From: Paracoccus sigandri
Lineage (GTDB): Bacteria > Pseudomonadota > Alphaproteobacteria > Rhodobacterales > Rhodobacteraceae
Length of the DNA: 64,000 bases
Direction of reading: 5' to 3'
Assembly (NCBI RefSeq): GCF_003709565.1
Contig: NZ_QNRC01000002.1
Location: 1 to 64,000 of the forward strand
Shown here: one piece after another, positions 1 through 7,484 of the stretch
Layout: each line of letters starts with the position of its first letter
Position numbering within the stretch: position 1 is the first letter of the stretch
Position numbers and translations under genes: made by a program
The notes under the pieces: model-generated
What the model was told of the DNA's origin: nothing
Seen by the model: only the letters and a program-made list of their open reading frames with translations
The model's database searches: none

Positions 1-459
1 GAGTTCACCCGGGAATGTCTGGCGATCCGCATCGGTCGCAAGCTCAACTCCACCGACGTCATCGACGTCCTGTCCGATCTGTTCATCCTGCGCGGTGTTC
101 CCGGCCATGTTCGTTCCGACAACGGCCCGGAGTTCATCGCCAGGGCCGTGCGGGAGTGGATCGTAGCCGTCGGCGCAAAGACCGCATTCATCGAACCGGG
201 AAGCCCATGGGAGAACGGCTACTGCGAGAGCTTCAACTCGAAGCTGCGTGACGAACTGCTCAACGGGGAGATCTTCTATAGCCTCGCCGAGGCAAGGGTC
301 ATCGTCGAGGCATGGCGACACTACTACAATACCGAGCGGCCGCACTCATCGCTCGGATATAAACCCCCGGCACCGGAGGCCATCATCTGGCCTGCGCCGC
401 CGCGTGGATCGGCACCGTCATCTGCACAGGCCATGGCAGAAAAGCCGATCATGCATTAA
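1..459 (+). CDS. IS3-family transposase OrfB, C-terminal part (5' end outside window)
   Basis: The frame is open from the first base and ends at a TAA at 457-459, giving about 152 residues of a DDE integrase-type transposase. The second catalytic Asp lies in RSDNGPEF (fragment residue 40) and the catalytic Glu in ENGYCESF (residue 76), which is the D-35-E spacing of the IS3 family. The tail HYYNTERPHSSLGYKPPAPEA is the usual end of IS3 OrfB proteins. The first catalytic Asp and OrfA would lie upstream of the window. The enzyme would cut and join the ends of its own element. Whether the element is still complete cannot be judged from this side. Confidence 0.93.
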   Translation, partial: EFTRECLAIRIGRKLNSTDVIDVLSDLFILRGVPGHVRSDNGPEFIARAVREWIVAVGAKTAFIEPGSPWENGYCESFNSKLRDELLNGEIFYSLAEARVIVEAWRHYYNTERPHSSLGYKPPAPEAIIWPAPPRGSAPSSAQAMAEKPIMH

Positions 460-493
460 AGCTGAAACCGGACCACCCTATGGGGGCAGGCCA
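1..493 (+). mobile_element. Right-hand part of an IS3-family insertion sequence
   Basis: The transposase stop at 459 is followed by about 34 bases, and the inferred right end is the CA at 492-493. Read inward from there the terminus begins TGGCCTGCCCCCATAGG, which fits the TG...CA ends and GC-rich terminal repeats of IS3-family elements. Directly outside, the frame of an unrelated serine hydrolase begins without a start codon. The exact boundary is inferred because the left repeat and the target duplication are not visible. Confidence 0.75.
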
Positions 494-1219
494 CTGACAG
501 GTTACGACTTCTCACTACGCCAGCTTTTGGGTCATACCTCGGGCCTTCCGGATTACTACTCTCTCGCCTCCTACAGAAAAGGGGTTGCCGCAAATGAAGA
601 GCCTTGGCCCGCCGCGCAATTGCGGGAAGCGGCGATGGCGCAGGGCAGGCTCTTCGCGCCGGGGAAGGGTTGGTTCTATTCTAATCTAGGTTACATGCTG
701 GCGCGGGATCAGATCGAAGATGTAACGCAGCAATCATTCTCAAGCCTCGTCAAGCAGATGATCTGCGATCCACTCAGCCTCCGGAGTGTCGAACTCGCGC
801 TCACGCGGCGCGATTTCGACCGCATCCATTGGCCGAGCGCTTCAGGATATCACCCAGGCTGGGTTTACCACGGCTGTCTTACCGGCACTGCCGTCGATGC
901 GGCGAAGATCTTGCATGCCCTATTCATGGGTGAGTTGCTCAATGCGCCCACGCTTTCTGAAATGCGGATCCATCATCCCCTCGGTGGAGCCATTGAGGGG
1001 CGGCCATGGACAGAATGCGGCTATGCACTGGGCCTCATGAGCGGGCGTTGTGGGGAGGCTGGTCGGGTCATAGGCCACTCTGGCGGAGGGCCGTTTAGCG
1101 TCAATGCGGTCTACCATTTCCCCGATCTACCAACGCCCATCACTGTCGCGAGCTTCACAGACGGCAAAAACGAGGGTGTCGCGGAATTTGCGGCTGTCAA
1201 AGCGGCACTGCGCGACTGA
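494..1219 (+). pseudogene. Class C beta-lactamase-like serine hydrolase, 5'-truncated by the IS
   Basis: About 241 residues read in one frame from the IS edge to a stop at 1217-1219. LLGHTSGLPDYY is the typical block that follows the nucleophile region in beta-lactamase/DD-peptidase-fold hydrolases. The second motif Y-S-N is at 677-685 and the third motif appears as H-S-G at 1076-1084. The S-x-x-K motif carrying the catalytic serine and general-base lysine should lie some 50-70 residues upstream and has been lost to the IS. No start codon or ribosome site belongs to this frame, so it is most likely dead. A weak fusion product reading from within the IS in this frame is possible but would lack the nucleophile. 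Confidence 0.85.
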
Positions 1220-1847
1220 CCGCTTTGTCCCGCAAAGCCGCCGTCATCGATCCCTGTAAGCTCTGCTGGTTCGCGGGCCGCTGACAGCCCAATCTCACAG
1301 CCTAACACCCCCGGGGGTATCGCTCTCCCCTGCCCCCTCCCCTGGGTCGCAAGGGCAGTTCTTCGGCCCATCTGGATCCGTCATCCACGCGGCAAGGCAC
1401 GCCCTTTCCGCCGTCACGACGCGTCACGGGGCTATGCTGGCGGCATCAAGCACCGCGCTTGCCAGGCCGCCAGACCTCCCGCGATTGTGTCCAATACCCC
1501 CGCGACATGGTCCTCCGGGGATAGGGGATGGTATGCCCCGCGCGAGAACATATGCACGAGGATAGGGGGTGGGTATCGAGGCCGCTCTGCATGGCCCGCA
1601 GCGGCCATCTCTTCCGCTATCCGGGTTCAAGCTCGCCGGTCTTCGGTTGCCCGCTTGGTCCGTATTTCTGCGCACATTCCCGATGCGCAGGATTTTCGTT
1701 GCAATGCCGCTCATCCGGTACCCTGCGAAGAACTCGACCGTCCGCACGGCGCCTACGACATCCGGTTGATATTGCCCCCTCGCCAGCTTGACCCCGCGAT
1801 CACAAAGGGGGCAGCGTCGCGACATTGCAGGAAAAAGGTTCAGAACC
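1220..1847. other. Gene-poor accessory spacer
   Basis: About 630 bases separate the truncated hydrolase from the alpha/beta hydrolase. Open frames are present on both strands, but their composition is arginine/serine-rich and they resemble no family I recognise. The one interpretable stretch is 1651-1715, which resembles the end of the gene at 2730-3485 (see the repeat entry). The rest looks like decayed or non-coding DNA. Confidence 0.5.
1651..1715 (-). pseudogene. Decayed fragment related to the 3' end of the 2730-3485 gene
   Basis: Read on the minus strand this stretch encodes GIATKILRIGNVRR, matching RIAMEFLRIGNARR at the end of the uncharacterised protein at 2730-3485. At DNA level 1651-1693 aligns with 2734-2776 (for example the shared GATGCGCAGGA) with a one-base gap. 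The gap shifts the frame just after the RR pair, where the intact gene reads KYGPSG and stops. The copy has also lost that stop. Only about 65 bases are recognisable, so it is a relic of a second gene copy or of a gene sharing this C-terminus. Confidence 0.5.
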
Positions 1848-2681
1848 GTGCTCCGTCTCGCGCTTCTCGTCGCCGCCACGCTCGCCGCATCGCCTTCCCG
1901 TGGCGGAGAAACGGATCTGACGCTGGATCGCGGGATCGCCGCCACGCTCAGCATGCCCCAAGGCGAAGGTCCCTTCCCTGCCGTTCTCATGCTGCATGGC
2001 CTCGGCTCGACCCGCAACGAGATCGGCAACATCCATGTCGATAGCGCCGAGGTTCTGGCCGCGAGTGGCATCGCCTCGCTCAGGTTCGATTTCCGGGGAT
2101 TCGGCAAGTCGGATGGCGATACCGGCGCGTTTACGCTCGACCGGCAGAACGAGGATGCGCTGATCGGCCTCGATGCGCTCATGGCCACCGAGGGCGTGGA
2201 TCCCGAACGGATCGGCGTCATGGGCTTTTCCTTCGGCGGCGGGGCGGCGATCGAGCTGGCGGCAGCCAGGCCCGATGCGGTCAGGTCGGTGGTGGTCTGG
2301 TCCCCGGTCGGAGATTATGTCGCCGACATGCTGGACAGCCTGGGACAGGACGCCTTCGACCGGGCGGCCGAAGAGGGCATCGTGGGACTGGACCTGGGCT
2401 GGCGCACCATGGCGCTGAAGAAGGGTTTCTTCGACAGTCTCTTCGCCCATGACCTGCTGGCGGCGTTGGCCGCCTATCCGGGGCCGTTCATGATGATCAA
2501 CGGCGAGGATGATTTTTACCGGGAATATGCCGCGCCGATGATCGAGGCCGCAGCGGGTGCCGACAAGAAGGCGCTGCTGATCGAGGGCGCCGATCATATC
2601 TTTCACGTCTATACGCCCAGCCGCTCGAAGGCTTTTGAGGTGATCGAGGCAACGGTGAAACGCTTCATCGAAACGCTCTGA
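1848..2681 (+). CDS. Secreted alpha/beta hydrolase
   Basis: A 277-residue protein from a GTG start, with AGGAAAAAGG a few bases upstream. An in-frame ATG at 1788 would add 20 residues without improving the signal peptide. The first ~22 residues (LRLALLVAATLAASPSRGGE) are a signal peptide. The fold markers are the HGLGS oxyanion-type loop, the nucleophile elbow GFSFGG with Ser128, the acid in GEDDF near residue 221, and His250 in GADHIF. This order fits the dienelactone hydrolase/prolyl-peptidase-like family. The substrate is not identifiable; an ester or small peptide in the periplasm is likely. The gene stands alone between spacers. Confidence 0.85.
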   Translation: MLRLALLVAATLAASPSRGGETDLTLDRGIAATLSMPQGEGPFPAVLMLHGLGSTRNEIGNIHVDSAEVLAASGIASLRFDFRGFGKSDGDTGAFTLDRQNEDALIGLDALMATEGVDPERIGVMGFSFGGGAAIELAAARPDAVRSVVVWSPVGDYVADMLDSLGQDAFDRAAEEGIVGLDLGWRTMALKKGFFDSLFAHDLLAALAAYPGPFMMINGEDDFYREYAAPMIEAAAGADKKALLIEGADHIFHVYTPSRSKAFEVIEATVKRFIETL

Positions 2682-2729
2682 TCTGAACGCGCCACAGCTG
2701 CCGGATCTTCAATCCTCGGCGGCCTGCCC

Positions 2730-3485
2730 TCACCCGCTTGGCCCGTATTTTCGCCGCGCGTTGCCGATGCGCAGGAATTCCATGGCGATGCGGCGATCGT
2801 CGCGCCGGGCCTCAAGCTCATGGGGCAACCGTTCCGCGAAGGACAGGATCAGATCCAGCAGGTCGTGATCGCCAGCATGTTCGGCAACGAGTTCCAGTAG
2901 GAATTGCGCGATCTCGACCGGCTGGGGCGGGTGGTTTCGGTCGCAGTAATCCAGCATGAACGCGCGGAAGCGCAGCCGCAGGTCGGCCTGCCATTCGGCT
3001 TTCGTCTCGGCAAAAGCCCGCATGAGAGCTTGGCGCTGTTCGCGCTGCTTGCGGGCGGCATCGTCTTCGGGCGTGTCAGAGCTTTCGGCGGGGGTGTCGG
3101 GCATCTGGTCTCCTGACGGCTGCACTTCGGCGCCCTCGACGCCATGTTTCCCAGGCAACGGCTCCAGTGGCTCCCAGCACTCGGCCTTCCACATATGCCG
3201 CCGGTTCTTAAAGCGCCGGACAATCCGTGCTTCCCTGCCGCGCGCCTCGTAAGCCTCGGGCAGCTTCCGCGCGAATGGACCGATGAGCGTGAGCAGGTCG
3301 ATATCATTCGTCTGTTCAGCCAGGACCTCCAGCATATAGGCGGCAAGATCAACCTTGCGCGGCGGATGCTTCAGCTGGCTCAGATCGGCAAAGACCCGAA
3401 CCAGATGATCCCGCACGCAGCGCTGCCAGATCGCCTTTTCGGCGTCCGTCTTGTCCCGCTCGGGTCCGTCCGGGTTATGCGTCAT
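2730..3485 (-). CDS. Uncharacterised protein with an internally duplicated ~80-residue domain
   Basis: 251 residues from an ATG preceded by AGGAAGGTG; a GTG one codon upstream is also in frame. Residues about 20-97 and 165-246 are two copies of one helical domain. Each has a W, then HPP (39-42 / 185-187), then a Leu-rich block (MLEVLAEQTNDIDLLTLIG / LLELVAEHAGDHDLLDLIL), then FA-x-x-LP, and ends in a basic RR segment. The linker (98-164) is acidic and proline-rich. There is no signal peptide or membrane segment, so it is probably cytoplasmic. I do not recognise the family. A frame-shifted relic of a related C-terminus lies about 1 kb away at 1651-1715. Confidence 0.75.
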   Translation of the reverse strand: MTHNPDGPERDKTDAEKAIWQRCVRDHLVRVFADLSQLKHPPRKVDLAAYMLEVLAEQTNDIDLLTLIGPFARKLPEAYEARGREARIVRRFKNRRHMWKAECWEPLEPLPGKHGVEGAEVQPSGDQMPDTPAESSDTPEDDAARKQREQRQALMRAFAETKAEWQADLRLRFRAFMLDYCDRNHPPQPVEIAQFLLELVAEHAGDHDLLDLILSFAERLPHELEARRDDRRIAMEFLRIGNARRKYGPSG

Positions 3486-3536
3486 CACCTTCCTGCCGAA
3501 TGATTATCCGCCACCGTTTCCCTGCGATCCCGTGCC

Positions 3537-3713
3537 TCACCCCCGGTTGCGCCAAGTCCACTGGATCAGCCGCCAGCAGAGCCAGAGGAAGGCGGCTAAC
3601 AGCACCAGGATAACGACAAAGCCCGCCAGCACGGCGTCGATTGATGCCAGATAGCCCAAGACGGCCACGATGGCGCAAATGGCCAATACGAGACGAAACT
3701 GATCAGGGCTCAT
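3537..3713 (-). CDS. Small two-helix membrane protein
   Basis: A 58-residue frame, ATG at 3713 to TGA at 3537. After MSPDQFR come two hydrophobic stretches, residues 8-22 and 28-46, joined by a short LASID turn. The tail is basic and tryptophan-rich (WRLIQWTWRNRG). The pattern suggests an inner-membrane protein with both ends on the same side. It lies between the duplicated-domain gene and the membrane protein/lipoprotein pair, all on the same strand. The function is unknown. Composition and clean hydrophobic periodicity argue that it is a real gene despite its size. Confidence 0.6.
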   Translation of the reverse strand: MSPDQFRLVLAICAIVAVLGYLASIDAVLAGFVVILVLLAAFLWLCWRLIQWTWRNRG

Positions 3714-3737
3714 GTCAAACCACCTATTTGAAAGAGA

Positions 3738-4130
3738 TCATTCAATTATTTTTCCGTCTATATCAAAACGCAACGCAGGCGTGGCATCAGGGCCAAGTTG
3801 AGGCGGCTCTTCCAAGTTTCCAAATATTTTTTCCGCTTCTTCTGGCGTCAACGTAATGACTATAGGCTCTCTATCTGCAGGCTGTATCGTTGCGCGATCT
3901 GTTTTTGTACCCACGAAGTAAGTGGTCGCCCCAATTGTAACGAGAACAATAAAGGAAACGACGACGATTAATTGCTGCTGCAGATGCTCAAGACCCTCAC
4001 TCGCCAATATCAGGGTAAAGAATGAAATAACCACGGCCACCACCTGTCCAATAAGCGCAATGCTCAAGAACAACGTCAGCAGCACCTCCCATGACGGCAG
4101 CCATGCAGGCAGGTCGGCCAAAGTTATCAC
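3738..4130 (-). CDS. Membrane protein of unknown function
   Basis: 130 residues from the GTG at 4130, which overlaps the stop of the upstream lipoprotein gene by 4 bases (GTGA); a second GTG at 4151 is in frame. Two long hydrophobic segments are visible, residues about 11-44 (EVLLTLFLSIALIGQVVAVV and on) and 55-73. A polar C-terminal part of about 55 residues contains ITLTPEEAEKIF and LRFDIDGKIIE. No family is recognised. Stop-start coupling with the lipoprotein suggests the two products act together at the envelope. Confidence 0.7.
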   Translation of the reverse strand: MITLADLPAWLPSWEVLLTLFLSIALIGQVVAVVISFFTLILASEGLEHLQQQLIVVVSFIVLVTIGATTYFVGTKTDRATIQPADREPIVITLTPEEAEKIFGNLEEPPQLGPDATPALRFDIDGKIIE

Positions 4131-4414
4131 AGCCCCGCCCGCCGCTTGCACTCATTGGCACGGGTTCGAAGATGGCCCTCGCGCGCACGATCCGGCTGGA
4201 TCGCAAACCCGGCGATCCCGAGGACCGGGATCCAGGTCACGCTGTTCTGCGCCTGCCGGGCTTGCTTGTTCGCCGCCTCCTGCCGCTGCAGTTCCTCATG
4301 TACGGTGCTGCAGGGCCAGATCGAGGCATGCGGCCCCGACGCTGTCTCCGGGGCCGCCGCGCAACCCGCCAGGACAGCACTTGCCACCAGAACCCCGCCA
4401 AGTTTGAACAGCAT
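4127..4414 (-). CDS. Small lipoprotein
   Basis: 95 residues. The ATG at 4414 is chosen because GGGGAGG precedes it by about 8 bases; an upstream in-frame start at 4438 has no such site. The N-terminus is a lipoprotein signal with lipobox L-A-G-C (LVASAVLAGCAAAPE), so the mature protein would be lipid-anchored at Cys18. The rest contains a polar helix (HEELQRQEAANKQARQAQ), then a hydrophobic TWIPVLGIAGFAI stretch and a basic end. It is divergent from the XRE gene across 99 AT-rich bases and translationally coupled to the membrane protein that follows. Confidence 0.72.
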   Translation of the reverse strand: MLFKLGGVLVASAVLAGCAAAPETASGPHASIWPCSTVHEELQRQEAANKQARQAQNSVTWIPVLGIAGFAIQPDRAREGHLRTRANECKRRAGL

Positions 4415-4513
4415 ACCGACTACCTCCCCAAGAACCAAAGCCTGCTTCTAATATCCACAAAAAACAAATCATAGTCGATTTATAGCGTCAAGCCATGAAG
4501 CCTACTTGGCTGC

Positions 4514-4855
4514 ATGGACAAGGATCTCAAGCGCTTCATCGCGGGCCAGCTGCGCGCCTACCGCCGCGCCGCCAGGCTGAACCAGGCCGAGCTCGCCGAG
4601 CGGATCGACCGCACCTCCGAGGCGATCTCCAATATCGAGCGCGGCAAGAGCCTGCCGGCGCTGGACACGCTGATGGCGATCTCAGAGGCGCTCGGGGTGC
4701 CGATCCGCGAGTTCTTCCCCGATCAGGGCTTTGACGACGACAAGAGCCCCAACCGGCTGCGGCTGGAGGCCGAGGCCCAGGCGACGTTGCGCAGCCTCAG
4801 CGACGAGCGCGCCAAGATCGCCCTGGCGCAGCTGAAGGCGCTGGCGAGCGCGTGA
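4514..4855 (+). CDS. XRE-family helix-turn-helix regulator
   Basis: 113 residues. An HTH_3 domain fills residues about 9-65: LRAYRRAARLNQAELAERID supplies the first helices and RTSEAISNIERGKSLPALDT the recognition region, followed by LMAISEALGVPIREFF. The C-terminal ~45 residues are charged and helical and may dimerise. The start codon lacks an obvious Shine-Dalgarno sequence, so translation may be weak or nearly leaderless. The gene is divergent from the lipoprotein-membrane protein pair and is the natural candidate to repress that operon and itself. Confidence 0.85.
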   Translation: MDKDLKRFIAGQLRAYRRAARLNQAELAERIDRTSEAISNIERGKSLPALDTLMAISEALGVPIREFFPDQGFDDDKSPNRLRLEAEAQATLRSLSDERAKIALAQLKALASA

Positions 4856-5087
4856 AAGGCGGCGGCGATCAAGTGCAGCACATGTAGGCGATGCAGGCAA
4901 TTCACGGGGATGGATCAAGAGGGGCCGTGCCCCTCAGGCGATCTTGCGCGACTCAGCGATTATCGCCCCAAGATCATACGGGTGCAGGTGGAGGCGCTGG
5001 CAGGAGCCTGAAACTGCGCTGAATTGCGCAAGTGGTATGAGCGTGCTTTCCTGCGCGGGCTTACTCTCTCAGCTTCGGGCGCAGAAC

Positions 5088-6026
5088 ATGAACATACCAT
5101 CTCTCACGCATTCATCGGGTATAGCGGACCGTGCATGCGGTGCATTGATTGGTCTTGCTGTGGGCGATGCTTTGGGGGCGCCAGTAGAGTTTCGGCCGCG
5201 AGGTAGCTTTTCTGCGGTAAGCGAAATGCGCGCCGGTGGGCGGTTTCGCCTCCCCGCCGGGGCCTGGACGGACGACACGGCCATGGCACTCTGTCTGGCC
5301 GATAGTCTTCTCGCGGCACCGCATCTGGATGAAGCTGACCTGCTGGACAGATTCTGCCGTTGGGCGGAAACCGGGGAGAACTCCAGCACCGGCGTGGCCG
5401 TTGGAATTGGTCAGATAACCTTGCGGAATCTCGGCCATTACCGGAGGACCGGTCATCTGGCGGCGCCCCAGCCACACGGACGCGCTGATGGCAACGGTGC
5501 CTTGATGCGGATTGCGCCGGTCGCCATCATGCATCACACATCTGCAGATAACGCCTCTGACACCGCTATTCGGCAAGGCAAGACCACGCACCATTCTGCC
5601 CCGTCTGACGCGGCCTGTGGCTTCACCGCGCACCTGATTGCCCAGATGATTCAGGGTGTCAGCTGGACCTCTGCCATCTCCAGCAGTTTAGCAAAGGTTT
5701 CCGACGAATACCTGCGATTGCGGATCGACAGGAGACATGACGAAGCTGAGCCGCCCTCAACCGGATTTGTATTGGATACGATTGAGGCCGCACTTTGGGC
5801 CATAGAACGCACCGACAGCTTTGAGGCCGCACTGATCCACGCCGTCAATCTGGGCGTTGATGCCGACACGGTAGGCGCGGTGACAGGACAGATTGCCGGG
5901 GCGCGATACGGGCTCTCAAGTATTCCAGCGCGCTGGTTGGAGCTGCTCGTACAGCGGGAGCGGATTGAAGCCGTCGCCAGAAGCCTCCTCGCCAAATCAA
6001 CATCGGAGCAGGATATAAATAATTAA
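5088..6026 (+). CDS. ADP-ribosylglycohydrolase family protein (DraG/ARH-like)
   Basis: 312 residues from the ATG at 5088; upstream codons in the same frame back to 4944 do not look like family sequence. The protein shows the metal-binding signatures of the family: GALIGLAVGDALGAPVEF at the N-terminus, TDDTAMALCLADSL (first Mg site), NGALMRIAPVAI in the middle, and GVDADTVGAVTGQIAGARYG (second Mg site). These hydrolases remove ADP-ribose from modified protein residues or related substrates using two Mg ions. No ADP-ribosyltransferase gene is seen next to it. The gene sits alone in the accessory region, so its substrate cannot be inferred. Confidence 0.9.
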   Translation: MNIPSLTHSSGIADRACGALIGLAVGDALGAPVEFRPRGSFSAVSEMRAGGRFRLPAGAWTDDTAMALCLADSLLAAPHLDEADLLDRFCRWAETGENSSTGVAVGIGQITLRNLGHYRRTGHLAAPQPHGRADGNGALMRIAPVAIMHHTSADNASDTAIRQGKTTHHSAPSDAACGFTAHLIAQMIQGVSWTSAISSSLAKVSDEYLRLRIDRRHDEAEPPSTGFVLDTIEAALWAIERTDSFEAALIHAVNLGVDADTVGAVTGQIAGARYGLSSIPARWLELLVQRERIEAVARSLLAKSTSEQDINN

Positions 6027-6093
6027 AGCAGATACTTGCGCACGCTGCCCCCGCATTTTTTCATCGGGATGATAACCCAATGAGGAGAAAATC

Positions 6094-6285
6094 ATGGCAG
6101 ACAAGGATCAAGGCGCAGTCTGGGGCACGGTGATGCTGGCGGGCGCGCAGATGGTGGAATGGCGGATCGAGGGCGCGGACGAACCGGTCGAAGGCACCGA
6201 CCTGCGCAGCTTCTTCCGAGCCATGGCGGACAGGTCCGAAGGACGGGAGGCAGCGATCAGGGTCAGCTTTCTAGTGAAATGCTGA
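6094..6285 (+). CDS. Hypothetical small protein
   Basis: 63 residues with a strong ribosome binding site (GAGGAG, about 6 bases before ATG). The sequence is acidic and reads as a compact beta-rich domain (VWGTVMLAGAQMVEWRIEG, then a helix DLRSFFRAMADRSEGR). There is no signal peptide or membrane helix. It lies 67 bases after the ADP-ribosylglycohydrolase on the same strand and could be cotranscribed with it. I recognise no family. Confidence 0.55.
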   Translation: MADKDQGAVWGTVMLAGAQMVEWRIEGADEPVEGTDLRSFFRAMADRSEGREAAIRVSFLVKC

Positions 6286-6388
6286 GTGGGTGGGACTGCA
6301 ATCCAGCCCGTCTTGCGGATCTTGATGGAGCAGACCGGCGCTGGCTTACCGGTGTTTTGAACCTTTTACCGTCATGCGAGACGCGTCG

Positions 6389-7366
6389 TCATCGGCTGAC
6401 CGCCTGCGGGTTTGGTGCCCGGAACGCCCATGTGAAGAAGGTCTCGTCGGAGACGGTTCGAAGAAGGCCGGCAATTGCAGCAGTCGCGGCCACGGCGAAA
6501 GCGAGCCGTCCTCCAAGAACAGCGCCGATGTCGGCACCAAGCGCCACGACAATCAGCGTGTCCTCGATGACGCTATGCGCGAACCCCATGAAAACGCACG
6601 AGACAAAGACCTGGCGTGGCGATACCGCTCCCGATCGTGCCTCGCGGATCAACAGACCTCCGCCATAGGATATTCCCAGGAACAGACCGACTGCGGTGAA
6701 GTGCCCGGCCTCGCCCCGTATTCCAGCAAGCCGCAGCAAGGGCGCGAGCGCCTTCATTACAAGCTTCAGAAGCCCTGTGACCCTCAGCACCTCAAGCCCC
6801 CACGACAAGGCCAGGAGGATGACGAGCATGGAGATCATCGTCTCCAGGAGGCCTGCGAAGAATCCTGTCCATTCGGGTGTGGCGCTCATCGGAATCCAGG
6901 TCGGGTTCACCGGCGCCGACAACCAGCCCGTGGCGGCAAGCAGGCGATGCAGCAGGAAGGCATAGAGCACGCCGCCCAGGATGCGCAGAAGCGTTGTCGT
7001 GATCATCCGGGGCCCCGCCTGCTGGATGATCTTCTGCTCGATCGGCAGGCCATGCGCAAACAGAAGCAGCGCCGAGAAAACCGTGATGTCCGCCACACTC
7101 AGCGAACTCGCCGGGACAAGGACGAAGATCAGGGGAACAGCCCCCCAAATTCCGACCAGCATTCCGCTCAGCCATGCCAGCCCCAATTCCGGCGGCAGCC
7201 CGACGAGACCCATGACAGGCGCGAATGCAGGAGCAACCGCCTCGATCACACCCATCCGCGACAGCAGTTCCGTCATGATCGTGATCGGAACCATGATCCG
7301 GGCGAGCACCCAATAGATTTCGAGCGTTTCCAGGGTCTTGCGCGAGGCGGCTATGAGGACCGGCAT
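6389..7366 (-). CDS. Nucleoside-recognition/Gate-domain membrane permease
   Basis: 325 residues from the ATG at 7366, which has AGGAG 7 bases upstream; the longer in-frame extension runs through the divergent promoter and into the regulator gene, so it is rejected. The protein is very hydrophobic with about eight membrane segments and two similar halves (LGLAWLSGMLVGIWGAVPLI early; a later part with GVLYAFLLHRLLAATGWL and VGLFLGISYGGGLLIREA). This matches the Gate (nucleoside recognition) family seen in SpmA/SpmB-type and predicted export proteins. It is divergent from an Lrp/AsnC regulator, which suggests transport of an amino acid or related solute under that regulator's control. Confidence 0.72.
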   Translation of the reverse strand: MPVLIAASRKTLETLEIYWVLARIMVPITIMTELLSRMGVIEAVAPAFAPVMGLVGLPPELGLAWLSGMLVGIWGAVPLIFVLVPASSLSVADITVFSALLLFAHGLPIEQKIIQQAGPRMITTTLLRILGGVLYAFLLHRLLAATGWLSAPVNPTWIPMSATPEWTGFFAGLLETMISMLVILLALSWGLEVLRVTGLLKLVMKALAPLLRLAGIRGEAGHFTAVGLFLGISYGGGLLIREARSGAVSPRQVFVSCVFMGFAHSVIEDTLIVVALGADIGAVLGGRLAFAVAATAAIAGLLRTVSDETFFTWAFRAPNPQAVSR

Positions 7367-7442
7367 CAGAGGGCTCCTGTGACATTGCCCTGACCTTCTA
7401 CCCCGAGCCCGATCGCATATACGGTCAAAGATTGCGCATCCC

Positions 7443-7457
7443 TGCAATTTTATTGCA
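7443..7457. promoter_or_regulatory. Palindrome in the permease/Lrp divergent promoter region
   Basis: TGCAATTTTATTGCA is a perfect inverted repeat (6-base arms, 3-base spacer) inside the 118-base gap between the permease and the Lrp-type regulator. Lrp/AsnC proteins commonly bind AT-centred palindromes of about 15 bases near their own genes. It ends 27 bases before the chosen lrp start, so it could mediate autoregulation and control of the divergent permease. The assignment is by position and symmetry only. Confidence 0.55.
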
Positions 7458-7484
7458 TTCTTGGCTTGGGACGGAATGACGCAA

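Noticed and set aside
1424..2221. 265-residue minus-strand frame across the hydrolase 5' region
   Set aside because: Most of it lies opposite the secreted alpha/beta hydrolase. Only a short part (1651-1715) resembles a real gene, and that part is a relic.
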